23,452 bases of DNA, from positions 1 through 23,452 of IMG/VR virus record IMGVR_UViG_3300022924_000031; one strand, written 5' to 3'. Position numbers and translations under genes: made by a program. This document shows, piece by piece, positions 1-6,743 of this stretch. Within the stretch, counting starts at the first letter, position 1. Each line of letters opens with the position of its first letter. The notes beneath the pieces are model-generated. The model was not told the DNA's origin. It was given only the letters and a program-made list of their open reading frames with translations, and made no database searches. The DNA comes from a virus.

Positions 1-1398
1 GCAGAACAAATCAAGTCCTTCAAGGACACCATGGTGCAGAAGTCCGCGCGCCAAAAAGAACTGATGGAAGCCGCCGAAGGCCGCACCCTGGACGAAGCCG
101 AGTCGGAAGAGTTCGATACCATCACCGACGAGCTGAAAGCTGCTGAAGTGCACATCAAGCGTCTCGAAGTGATGGAGAAAGCCAACATTGAAAAGGCCGC
201 TCCAGTACAAGACGTGACCAAATCTACTCAGCGCGCACCGCTCGTAGCCAAGAACACCGAGAAGCTGGAACCCGGCATCCTGTTCGCCCGTTACGCCATG
301 TGCAAAATGGCTTCGCAGAACAACCCAGCAATGGCTGTGGAAATCGCCAAGTCGAAGTACCCACAGCACGAAAGTCTCGTGAAGACCCTCGACCTGGAAG
401 CTCGCGGCCAGAAAATGCAGGGCATGATGAAAGCCGTAGTAGAAGCAGGTACCACACTGGACCCTACTTGGGCAGCCCCATTGGTTGAGTACCAGAACTT
501 CGCCGGCGATTTCATCGAGTACCTGCGTCCTCGCACCGTTATCGGCCAATTCGGTACTAACGGCATCCCGTCGCTGAACCGTATCCCTTTCAACGTTCGT
601 ATCGCCGGGCAAACCTCAGGCGGTAACGCATTCTGGACCGGCGAAGGTAAACCGAAGCCGCTGACATCCTTCGACTTCAACAACGTTGAACTGCGTTGGA
701 ACAAAATCGCGACCATCGCGGTTCTGACCAACGAACTGATCCGCTTCAGTGATCCGTCCGCGGAACGCCTTGTGCGCGACGGCCTGGCCGCTGCTGTAAT
801 CGAGCGGGCTGACATCGATTTCATTGATCCAGACAAGGCGGCTGTAGCCAACGTTTCGCCGGCGTCCATCACTAACGGCATCGCGCCAATTCCTTCGAGC
901 GGCAACACTGCTGAAGACATTCGAGCGGATATCCAAGCGCTGTGGGCACCGTTCATCGCAGCCCGTAACCCACCACGCAATGCCGTGTACCTGATGGACT
1001 CGACTACAGCTCTGGCGTTGAGCATGATGCAGAACCCACTCGGTCAGTCCGAGTTCCCAGGCCTCACCATGAACGGCGGCACCTTCATGGGCGTTCCGGT
1101 AATTGTTTCTGATTACCTGATCACCGATTCGTCCGGCGGCATGGTCGTGCTGCTGAATGCTTCGGACATTTGGCTGGCAGACGACGGTCAAGTTACCATC
1201 GACGCTTCGAGAGAGGCTTCATTGCAAATGCTTGATAATCCTACAAATGCCAGCGACACCGGCACTGCTACCGCGATGGTTTCGATGTTCCAAACGAACT
1301 CCACTGCATTCCTGGCGGAACGGTTCATCAACTGGCAGCGTCGCCGCGCAAGCGCCGTCGCATGGTTGTCCGGCGTGAACTGGGGAGCTGGTGCGTAA
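1..1398 (+). CDS. Major capsid protein, HK97 family (5' end outside window)
   Basis: Main shell subunit of the icosahedral head. The frame is open from base 1, before the first ATG at 31, and the upstream codons read AEQIKSFKDT, which looks like part of a delta (scaffold-like) domain. The gene therefore starts outside the window and the 31 ATG is internal. The first ~65 residues are charged, helical and coiled-coil-like, as in HK97 delta domains that are cleaved by a prohead protease. The HK97-fold body follows, with stretches such as AGTTLDPTWAAPLVEY, WTGEGKPKPL and LTNELIRFSDPSAE, and a C-terminal P-loop/A-domain end (GVPVIVSDYL, FINWQRRRASAVAWL). Similar capsid genes in some phages are fused to an upstream protease; this cannot be decided here. 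A strong terminator follows the stop codon. Confidence 0.93.
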   Translation, partial: AEQIKSFKDTMVQKSARQKELMEAAEGRTLDEAESEEFDTITDELKAAEVHIKRLEVMEKANIEKAAPVQDVTKSTQRAPLVAKNTEKLEPGILFARYAMCKMASQNNPAMAVEIAKSKYPQHESLVKTLDLEARGQKMQGMMKAVVEAGTTLDPTWAAPLVEYQNFAGDFIEYLRPRTVIGQFGTNGIPSLNRIPFNVRIAGQTSGGNAFWTGEGKPKPLTSFDFNNVELRWNKIATIAVLTNELIRFSDPSAERLVRDGLAAAVIERADIDFIDPDKAAVANVSPASITNGIAPIPSSGNTAEDIRADIQALWAPFIAARNPPRNAVYLMDSTTALALSMMQNPLGQSEFPGLTMNGGTFMGVPVIVSDYLITDSSGGMVVLLNASDIWLADDGQVTIDASREASLQMLDNPTNASDTGTATAMVSMFQTNSTAFLAERFINWQRRRASAVAWLSGVNWGAGA

Positions 1399-1418
1399 CG
1401 TAGCTCTGTTGTAAACTG

Positions 1419-1482
1419 AAGTCCGCCACATCCGGGTAGCTCCCGAGTACCGTCTCCCAACGGTCGATGTGGCGGACTTTTT
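1419..1482 (+). terminator. Rho-independent terminator with a branched (three-way junction) top
   Basis: A perfect outer stem of 14 bp pairs 1419-1432 with 1466-1479 (core GTCCGCCACATC/GATGTGGCGGAC) and runs into a T tract at 1478-1482. The 33-nt interior is not a simple loop. It contains two further small hairpins: CGGG-TAGCT-CCCG (1433-1445) and ACCGT-CTCCCA-ACGGT (1449-1464). The element sits 20 nt after the capsid stop codon and probably ends or dampens capsid transcription before the endonuclease gene. Confidence 0.88.
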
Positions 1483-1508
1483 CTATTTGGGAGAAACGAT
1501 CATGGGAG
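1453..1508 (+). promoter_or_regulatory. Possible anti-Shine-Dalgarno pairing in front of the GIY-YIG gene
   Basis: TCTCCCAA at 1453-1460, including the loop of the second inner terminator hairpin, is the exact reverse complement of TTGGGAGA at 1487-1494. Its six-base core also matches TGGGAG at 1503-1508, the ribosome binding site 9 nt before the TTG start at 1518. Pairing would hide both candidate ribosome binding sites in any transcript reading through the terminator. The complementarity is seen directly; the regulatory effect is inferred. Confidence 0.4.
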
Positions 1509-1517
1509 TGATTTGTT

Positions 1518-2282
1518 TTGATTACCTACATCTACGCTTTACATTGCCCTATCGCTAAAACTGTGCGGTACATCGGCAAATCGAACAATCCTACTGAAAG
1601 ACTAAAACAGCATATTTATTTTGCGGAGACCGGACGCTCCGATCATCATGCCGCCAGGTGGATACGAAAAGTGCTTAAAGCCGGCCTAACCGTAGAGCTT
1701 AAGGTGATCGCAGAAATTGGGCCGCAAGAGGATTGGCGCGAAGTAGAGCGCCACTGGATCTCGAAAGGTAAAAGCCTAGGATGGGAGCTTACTAACACTA
1801 CTGCCGGCGGCGATGGGGTAGAGATAACATGCCCTGTTGCGCTCGCTAAGTGGCGCAAGGCAGTAAAGAAAGCGTGGGAGAACCCGGCTTTGCGTCGCCA
1901 TTCCTCAGAGACTCTTCAACGGTTCTATTCCACCCCGGAAGGTAAAGCGCTGAAGGAAGAAGTCTCGCGTAGACCTGAGAAAGTGGCGGCGAACGCTGCG
2001 AGCCAGTCCAAAAATTGGATTGATCCTGAATACCGCGAAATGATTATGGCAGCTAAGACCGCGCCTGAAGTAATTCAGAAGCAGAGCGAGAAGGCCGCCA
2101 ATCAGTGGGCTGATCCTGCTATCCGGGCGAAAATGGTAGAAGGCTTGAAGAGAGGACAACAGGCGCGACGTGCTCGTAACGCCAGAACTCCAGAGCAAGA
2201 AGCCGTATGGCGTGAAGAACGATTGGCGAAGCGACGTGAAAAGCGCAGAGCTGAAAAACTAGCAAATACCCAGCCAACCTAA
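1518..2282 (+). CDS. GIY-YIG homing endonuclease (free-standing)
   Basis: Predicted site-specific DNA endonuclease of the GIY-YIG family. The N-terminus has YIYAL (residues 4-8) and RYIGKS (17-22), followed by the ERLKQH segment with the expected catalytic Arg (R28), then ERHWISKG and a Gly-rich NTTAGGDG stretch. The remainder carries four spaced short repeats, AWENPALR, FYSTPEGK, NWIDPEYR and QWADPAIR, resembling the NUMOD3-like DNA-binding repeats of phage homing endonucleases, and a very basic C-terminal tail. The start is taken as TTG 1518 because a TGA at 1509 closes the frame upstream and GGGAG lies 9 nt before it. An ATG at 1502 with its own GGGAG (1489-1493) reads only 18 codons in another frame and may be a start left from an earlier gene. 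It sits between the capsid gene and a decoration-like gene. Confidence 0.88.
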   Translation: MITYIYALHCPIAKTVRYIGKSNNPTERLKQHIYFAETGRSDHHAARWIRKVLKAGLTVELKVIAEIGPQEDWREVERHWISKGKSLGWELTNTTAGGDGVEITCPVALAKWRKAVKKAWENPALRRHSSETLQRFYSTPEGKALKEEVSRRPEKVAANAASQSKNWIDPEYREMIMAAKTAPEVIQKQSEKAANQWADPAIRAKMVEGLKRGQQARRARNARTPEQEAVWREERLAKRREKRRAEKLANTQPT

Positions 2283-2288
2283 TATCCT
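2280..2288 (+). promoter_or_regulatory. Weak late-promoter-like -10 element
   Basis: TAATATCCTGCG begins at 2280. It resembles the TGATATGCTTCCG element at 11667 (TATCCT versus TATGCT as -10) and lies 32 nt before the ATG at 2321, a spacing similar to the other sites. The TG of the extended -10 is replaced by TA and the -35 is poor, so this is the weakest member of the set. Confidence 0.3.
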
Positions 2289-2290
2289 GC

Positions 2291-2317
2291 GTGGGCGACC
2301 AACCCCCGGAAGCCCAC
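2291..2317 (+). promoter_or_regulatory. Hairpin around the ribosome binding site of the decoration-like gene
   Basis: GTGGGC (2291-2296) can pair with GCCCAC (2312-2317), leaving a 15-nt loop that holds most of the GGAAG ribosome binding site (2308-2312). The 3' arm ends three bases before the chosen ATG at 2321. It could modulate translation initiation. The pairing is visible; the function is inferred. Confidence 0.35.
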
Positions 2318-2320
2318 CGC

Positions 2321-3403
2321 ATGAAAGATTTTATTGGCTTCATTAAGAAAATCGTCTTCATCAACCAAGATGAGGCGACGCCTGAACCCCCTATTCCTGC
2401 GCCGCCCGGGCCATACGATCGGCTTATCAATCCGTCCGACGGTTTGAACGGGTACACGACGCCGTACAATTCGCCAACCGGCGCGATGATTGTACGAATC
2501 ACCGGCCGCAACAACGCGAACTCAGCCCCCGGCATCACCGTAACGTGGAATGGCGCGCCGCTTACTGTTGGCGCCGAAGTCCACGACTCGACGACCGGCC
2601 ATATGTTCGCTTGGTTCGGCATTATCAAGGGCGGCGCTACCGGTACAAACAACCTGGCCATAACCTGCACAGGCTCGTGCGGTCTAGCCGCCCTGCGCAT
2701 CGGCGATATCCTCGACTACAGCAGTCTCGGCGCCGTGCAGAGCTTTATCGGCGCATCCGGGCTTATCGATCTCACGATCACTCCGCAGACGCCAGGCGCT
2801 AGCGACCTATCGCAGCAAGCCGCATGGTTAGATGAGCGAGCGTTTCCGGTTTCGCAATTCTATGACGCCGTAACCCAGTGGCAGACGTGGCAAGTTCAGA
2901 CCGGCCCAGAGCTTATCGTTAACGGTGACTTCAGTTCCGCGACTGGCTGGACTCTTGGCCGCGGATGGTCGATCACGGGCGGCCAAGCGGTTCACATCGG
3001 CAACTTCGACCCTCTGACGCGGGCCTTCTCAATCACAGAAGGCCGATACCTTTCAGCCTATGACGTGACGGCTATAACGCCGCCGAATCTTGCAGTCTCG
3101 TGCTGGCGCTACGGCACAGGCCAAACGCAGTCAGCCGGCCAACAACGAACGGCAGCTGGAAGCTATGCTCAGATAGTGCAGACGCCCGGCGCTGTGAACG
3201 GCTACGGTATTTCTTCTGGTGTCGGCGATCTGACAGTGGATAACCTGTCACTGAAGGCTATTACTGGGGGTATGGCAGCATGGTTCGGCCGGCAAGTGAC
3301 TTATGGCGCCCAAATGAACCTTACCTACGAAGCGTCAAACTACAACGACGACCCGCAGGGCGTAGTTCTCCTGGTCGAAATCAAGGGGCTAGTACAGCCT
3401 TAA
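2321..3403 (+). CDS. Putative head decoration/fibre protein with nested carbohydrate-binding-type domain
   Basis: 360 aa, probably on the virion surface. The start is ATG 2321, with GGAAG 8 nt upstream; GTG 2291 is also in frame but lacks a ribosome site and lies in a hairpin arm. The order is: a short amphipathic/basic N-terminus (MKDFIGFIKK), a proline-rich linker (PEPPIPAPPGP), and a beta-rich domain with Ig-like spacing. A segment from about residue 197 to 314 begins ELIVNGDFSSATGW and ends VDNLSLKAI, the usual frame of CBM-like jelly-roll domains in phage adhesins. After it, the outer fold seems to resume (MAAWFGRQVTYG, EASNYNDDPQGVVLLVEI), so the jelly roll looks inserted into the outer domain. 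The capsid-to-portal position favours a head decoration role. Function is by analogy; no enzymatic motif is seen. Confidence 0.6.
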   Translation: MKDFIGFIKKIVFINQDEATPEPPIPAPPGPYDRLINPSDGLNGYTTPYNSPTGAMIVRITGRNNANSAPGITVTWNGAPLTVGAEVHDSTTGHMFAWFGIIKGGATGTNNLAITCTGSCGLAALRIGDILDYSSLGAVQSFIGASGLIDLTITPQTPGASDLSQQAAWLDERAFPVSQFYDAVTQWQTWQVQTGPELIVNGDFSSATGWTLGRGWSITGGQAVHIGNFDPLTRAFSITEGRYLSAYDVTAITPPNLAVSCWRYGTGQTQSAGQQRTAAGSYAQIVQTPGAVNGYGISSGVGDLTVDNLSLKAITGGMAAWFGRQVTYGAQMNLTYEASNYNDDPQGVVLLVEIKGLVQP

Positions 3404-3428
3404 CGGAGTTTCTGATAGACTCCCGTTA
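3401..3428 (+). repeat. Inverted repeat overlapping a late-promoter-like element
   Basis: TAACGGAGT (3401-3409) pairs with ACTCCCGTTA (3419-3428), giving nine pairs with one bulged C and a 9-nt loop. The 5' arm includes the stop codon of the upstream gene and the 3' arm overlaps the TAGACT -10. No clean T tract follows, so it is not called a terminator. Confidence 0.5.
3413..3421 (+). promoter_or_regulatory. Extended -10 promoter (late type) for the portal/connector operon
   Basis: TGATAGACT, that is TG-n-TAGACT, is followed by CCCGTTAAA. Over 18 bases this matches the site at 10803 at 15 positions. It lies 25 nt before the ATG at 3447. No convincing -35 is present, as is common for extended -10 promoters. 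Confidence 0.5.
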
Positions 3429-3446
3429 AATTTGAGGATTTTTCGC

Positions 3447-3731
3447 ATGAGCAAAGTAGAATTCACCTACAGCAAAGGCGGTAAGACCGTACCCATGGCG
3501 CGCCGTTACGCTGAAACTTTGCGCAAGCTAGGCCACGGCACCTACGAAACCCGGATGCTCACTGCTGCCGCGCCGAAAGCTCCTGCAGAAGACGACGAGC
3601 CGCTGGTATCCGCCGCACTCGCAGAGTTCGCCGCTGAGAATAAAGTCGACCTTTCCAAAATCACCGGCACAGGTAAAGATGGACGCATCAAGAAGTCTGA
3701 TATTGAAGCCGCCATCGCCGTGCAGGTGTAA
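3447..3731 (+). CDS. Small phage protein with a C-terminal E3/peripheral-subunit-binding domain
   Basis: 94 aa. The start is ATG 3447 with GAGGA 8 nt upstream; an in-frame TTG at 3432 would include that ribosome site, so it is rejected. The N-terminal ~38 residues (GGKTVPMARRYAETLRKLGH) form a small basic domain, followed by an Ala/Pro/acidic linker. Residues ~53-90 (LAEFAAENKVDLSKITGTG, then KDGRIKKSDIEAAI) match the peripheral-subunit-binding fold of 2-oxoacid dehydrogenase E2 subunits, including the DLS.I.GTG..GRI.K.DIE signature. In E2 this three-helix domain binds E3 or E1. The position just before the portal suggests a virion or assembly role. The partner is unknown; binding either a host dehydrogenase complex or another virion protein is possible. 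Confidence 0.8.
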   Translation: MSKVEFTYSKGGKTVPMARRYAETLRKLGHGTYETRMLTAAAPKAPAEDDEPLVSAALAEFAAENKVDLSKITGTGKDGRIKKSDIEAAIAVQV

Positions 3732-3734
3732 ACG

Positions 3735-5126
3735 ATGCGTCTATTCGGTCGAGAGCTGTCCCTAACCTTCAAGCGCGCGCCAATGTCGCCGCCCGGTACG
3801 GGCATGGGCGGTTGGTGGCCGATGATCCGCGAACCCTACTCAGGCGCATGGCAGAAGAACGATACGTGGACTAACGAATCAGTCTTGGCACATTACGCCG
3901 TCTACGCCTGCGTAACGTTGATCGCTAATGACATCGGCAAACTGCGCCAGCGCTTGATGGAACTGGACGCGAACGGTATCTGGAAAGAGACCACGAGCCC
4001 AGCTTTCAGTCCGGTGCTAAAGAAGCCGAACAACTACCAGAACCACATCCAGTTCAAGCAGTGGTGGCAGACGTCCAAGCTGATCAGCGGCAATACCTAC
4101 GGGTTGAAGCAGCGTGACCAGCGCGGCGTCGTCGTGGCAATTTACTTGCTCGATCCGTGCCGCGTGCTCCCCCTGGTTGCTGACGACGGCTCTATCTACT
4201 ACCAGCTTTCGAACGACAACCTGAACCGAGTAGGCGACGGCGTAACCGTACCGGCGTCCGAGATCATCCATGACCGGATGAACTGCTTGTTCCATCCACT
4301 GGTCGGTGTATCGCCGCTCTATGCCGCTGCGCAAGCCGCGTGTCAATCGCTCAAGATGCAAAGTGATAGCTCGACGTTCTTCGAGAACGGTGCGCGCCCT
4401 GGTGGTATCCTGTCCGCCCCCGGCGCTATCAGCGACGAGACTGCAGCACGGCTCAAAGCGCATTGGGACGCGAACTACACCGGCCAGAATGCGGGCAAGG
4501 TCGCTGTGGTCGGTGACGACCTGAAGTTCCAGCAGATGAAGATGTCGGCCACCGATTCGCAGTTGATCGAGCAGTTCCGGCTTACCGCGGAAATGATCTG
4601 CACCGCGTTCCACGTTCCGCCGTCTAAAGTCGGCGTAACCAACTCGCCGACCGGTACCACGGCCGCGCAAGAGAACCAGAAATATTACTCGGACTGCATT
4701 CAAGTTCTCGTCGAAGAGTATGAAGCCTGTATGGACGACGGTTTGTCCTTGCCTCCGCAGTACGGGGTAGAACTGGATCTAGACGGCCTGCTAAGGATGG
4801 ACATGGGTGCCCTAGTTGAAACGCTTAAAACCGCCGTAGGAGCCGGCATCATGGCGCCTAACGAGGCTCGATACCGTATGAGCTTGGGTCCTGTTACGGG
4901 CGGCGCTCAACCTTATCTTCAAATGCAGAACTTTAGCTTGGAAGACCTGGCTAAACGTAGCGCTTCCGGCGACCCCTTCGGGACGGAGCAGGCAGAACCA
5001 GAGACGCCTACGGAGATTTCAGAAGTAGACGCTGAAAGCATTAAGAATTATACTTTTGAGGCATTAACAAAAGAGTTCGCCTCGAATGAAGATTTGCAAA
5101 ACTTGTGGAATCCCGAAACCGCTTGA
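3735..5126 (+). CDS. Portal protein (HK97-type)
   Basis: 463 aa. Forms the dodecameric ring at one capsid vertex through which DNA is packaged and ejected, and to which the neck is attached. Recognisable portal stretches are LAHYAVYACVTLIANDIGKL near the N-terminus, NTYGLKQRD, the GVSPLYAAAQAACQSLKMQ segment, FFENGARPGGILS, FRLTAEMICTAFHVPPSKVG, and the late GIMAPNEARYRMSLGP. The start is ATG 3735, three bases after the preceding stop, with AGG 3724-3726 as a weak ribosome site. The final ~30 residues (from about 5041) are AT-richer than the rest, and the last 13 codons overlap the start of the HNH gene. In HK97-type phages the portal normally precedes the capsid gene; here it follows. Confidence 0.95.
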   Translation: MRLFGRELSLTFKRAPMSPPGTGMGGWWPMIREPYSGAWQKNDTWTNESVLAHYAVYACVTLIANDIGKLRQRLMELDANGIWKETTSPAFSPVLKKPNNYQNHIQFKQWWQTSKLISGNTYGLKQRDQRGVVVAIYLLDPCRVLPLVADDGSIYYQLSNDNLNRVGDGVTVPASEIIHDRMNCLFHPLVGVSPLYAAAQAACQSLKMQSDSSTFFENGARPGGILSAPGAISDETAARLKAHWDANYTGQNAGKVAVVGDDLKFQQMKMSATDSQLIEQFRLTAEMICTAFHVPPSKVGVTNSPTGTTAAQENQKYYSDCIQVLVEEYEACMDDGLSLPPQYGVELDLDGLLRMDMGALVETLKTAVGAGIMAPNEARYRMSLGPVTGGAQPYLQMQNFSLEDLAKRSASGDPFGTEQAEPETPTEISEVDAESIKNYTFEALTKEFASNEDLQNLWNPETA

Positions 5127-5832
5127 TTCTTTTAGCAAAGCTAAGAGAGCGAGAGGAGAGCGTGCATCACGGGGCGGCAATGGCGTAGCTAGCAACTGTA
5201 AATATTGCGTAGCAGAAAAACGTAGCCCAGGCATCCACGCCCGCAAAGAAGCTGAAGCACAGGAGAGAGCTTCGCTGTACGCCGCGGGGCTCAAACGCTG
5301 TACAAAATGCGAAGAAGTGAAATCGGTATCGCACTTCTGTGTGCGTAAAGCTTCGCCGGACGGCCTGAATTTAAAGTGCAGAGGATGCACGAAGGATTAT
5401 CTCGAAGGCTGGAGAGAAGAAAATCCGGATAGTTTCAAGAACTACTACGCCGAGAAGAAGGGAGAGCTCAACGCTAACTTCAAAGCATGGCGGGAAGAAA
5501 ATTCAGAGTCTCGCGCTGAGTACATGGCGAGATGGCTCCAGCAGAATCGGGCGCTATCCAACGAAAGGGCCATGCGGCGGGTAGCCTCAAAGCGACGGGC
5601 GACGCCAAAGTGGGCTAATCGCGAAAGAATGGTAGAATTCTACAAAGAGGCCGAAAGGTTGACGGCCGAGACGGGAATTCCTCATAACGTGGACCACATT
5701 TATCCTCTGCAAGGGAAGGTTGTTTGCGGTCTTCACTGCGAGGCGAACCTGAACGTCATTACGCAGTTTGAGAACATCCAGAAGCTTAATCGGATGCCTA
5801 CCGAAGAATATTTACAAAGGTGCAAGCAATGA
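5086..5832 (+). CDS. HNH homing endonuclease with two Cys4 zinc-finger-like modules
   Basis: 248 aa. The N-terminus has two CxxC pairs (C4/C7 and C38/C41), then a second such module (C72/C75 and C98/C101); both are typical zinc-binding DNA-recognition ribbons. A charged helical middle carries repeated W-REEN patterns. The HNH core lies near the C-terminus: NVDHIYPLQG (residues 201-210), GLHCEANL (215-222) and ENIQKLN (229-235), matching the D-H...N...N layout of HNH nucleases. The gene starts inside the portal gene (41-nt overlap) and ends overlapping the next ATG (ATGA at 5829-5832), so it fits exactly into the portal-decoration junction. AAGAG ~10 nt before the ATG is a weak ribosome site. 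A selfish insertion is the likeliest reading. Confidence 0.88.
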   Translation: MKICKTCGIPKPLDSFSKAKRARGERASRGGNGVASNCKYCVAEKRSPGIHARKEAEAQERASLYAAGLKRCTKCEEVKSVSHFCVRKASPDGLNLKCRGCTKDYLEGWREENPDSFKNYYAEKKGELNANFKAWREENSESRAEYMARWLQQNRALSNERAMRRVASKRRATPKWANRERMVEFYKEAERLTAETGIPHNVDHIYPLQGKVVCGLHCEANLNVITQFENIQKLNRMPTEEYLQRCKQ

Positions 5833-6743
5833 ATCACGGCGACATCGATAGCATCGTAAAGGGCCTCGCCCCCGCCGTGATGGCGTACCTAAGCAAGGGT
5901 TTGGAAAACTTCGACGCCCGTATAAAAGAGCAGGCGCAAGAGATAGCCGAGCTGCGTAAGTGCCTTGCCGATCGCCCTATGCCGGTTGAACCGGACTTGG
6001 AAGCTATCGCCGCCCTGGTGAAGCTGCCGGAAGTCAAAGACGGCGAGCCCGGCAAAGATGCTGAGCCGGTCGACCTCGCCGCGCTTGCCGAAGCCGCCGC
6101 CAAGCTTATCGTTTTGCCCGAAGTGAAGGACGGCAAAGACGCTGCGGAAGTTGACCTGGCCGCAGTGGCGGCGCTTGTCGAAGTCCCGGCGCCTGAGAAG
6201 GTCGACGTAGAAGCCATCGCCCGCGCTGCCGCCGCGCTGATCCCAGTTCCCGAAGTGAAGCAGCCAGAAGACGGCCGCGATGCGATCGACTTGGAGATTC
6301 TTCCGGCGATCGACGATTCCAAGCAGTACCCACGAGGCACTTACGCAGCGCACAACGGCGGTCTGTGGAAGTCGTACGAGCGCACGCACGGCATGCGCGG
6401 CTGGGAGTGCATCGTGGACGGCATCGCGTCGGCCAGCGTAGCCCAAGACGATGTGCGAGAGTTCTCCGTGAAGCTGGTTAAGTCCAGTGGCGCCGAGATC
6501 GTGCAGAAGTTCCACATGCCAATCCAGGTTTATAAAGGCGTGCACCGTGAAGGCGACTCCTACGACGCTCACGACAACGTGACATGGGCCGGTAGCCAGT
6601 GGACCTCGAACAAGTCGGCAAACACCGACAAGCCAGGCGCTAGCGACGCGTGGACCATGGTCGTCAAAGCCGGTCGTAACGGTAAAGACCTACGTGAGAA
6701 TGCGAGCACTTTTGACCCGGCTAAAGGAGTGACGTTGAAATGA
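5829..6743 (+). CDS. Putative virion decoration/fibre protein with DG-rich repeats and two carbohydrate-binding-type modules
   Basis: 304 aa. ATG 5829 is chosen over GTG 5820 because AAAGG (5816-5820) lies 8 nt upstream. A helical, coiled-coil-prone N-terminus (to ~residue 45) is followed by about four degenerate repeats combining D-[LV]-x-A-[IL]-A-x-L and LPEVKDG-type units (residues ~55-155). The C-terminal half has two stretches resembling CBM5/12-like modules of phage virion proteins: YPRGTYAAHNGGLWKS with GWECIVDG, and YKGVHREGDSYDAHDNV with WTSNKSANTDKPGASDAW. It ends NGKDLRENASTFD. Such proteins commonly follow the portal or capsid and are thought to decorate heads or necks. The exact role is unknown. 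Translation is coupled to the HNH gene upstream and, through an ATGATG overlap, to the connector gene downstream. Confidence 0.6.
   Translation: MNHGDIDSIVKGLAPAVMAYLSKGLENFDARIKEQAQEIAELRKCLADRPMPVEPDLEAIAALVKLPEVKDGEPGKDAEPVDLAALAEAAAKLIVLPEVKDGKDAAEVDLAAVAALVEVPAPEKVDVEAIARAAAALIPVPEVKQPEDGRDAIDLEILPAIDDSKQYPRGTYAAHNGGLWKSYERTHGMRGWECIVDGIASASVAQDDVREFSVKLVKSSGAEIVQKFHMPIQVYKGVHREGDSYDAHDNVTWAGSQWTSNKSANTDKPGASDAWTMVVKAGRNGKDLRENASTFDPAKGVTLK
5994..6295 (+). repeat. Degenerate tandem protein-coding repeats (PEVKDG-type)
   Basis: About four imperfect units of 22-30 codons, each with a helical DLAAxAxL-like part and a proline/valine turn such as LPEVKDG, VPAPEK or VPEVKQPEDG. They lie between the coiled-coil N-terminus and the binding modules of the 5829-6743 product and probably form an extended stalk of evolvable length. 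Confidence 0.6.

Noticed and set aside
291-1025. Long reverse-strand open frames under the capsid gene and under other large genes
   Set aside because: They mirror strongly coding + strand genes, lack ribosome sites and show no recognisable protein character; all supported genes are on the + strand.
1412-1417. TAAACT after the capsid stop as another late promoter
   Set aside because: It lacks the TG-n spacing and the CCG at the right distance, and lies immediately before a terminator.
3401-3440. Terminator after the decoration-like gene
   Set aside because: The inverted repeat is followed by AATTTGAGG rather than a T tract, and it overlaps a promoter element; kept only as an inverted repeat.
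5994-6295. CRISPR-like or DNA tandem repeat array
   Set aside because: The units are degenerate, in frame and protein-level repeats within a CDS, with no constant repeat/spacer structure.
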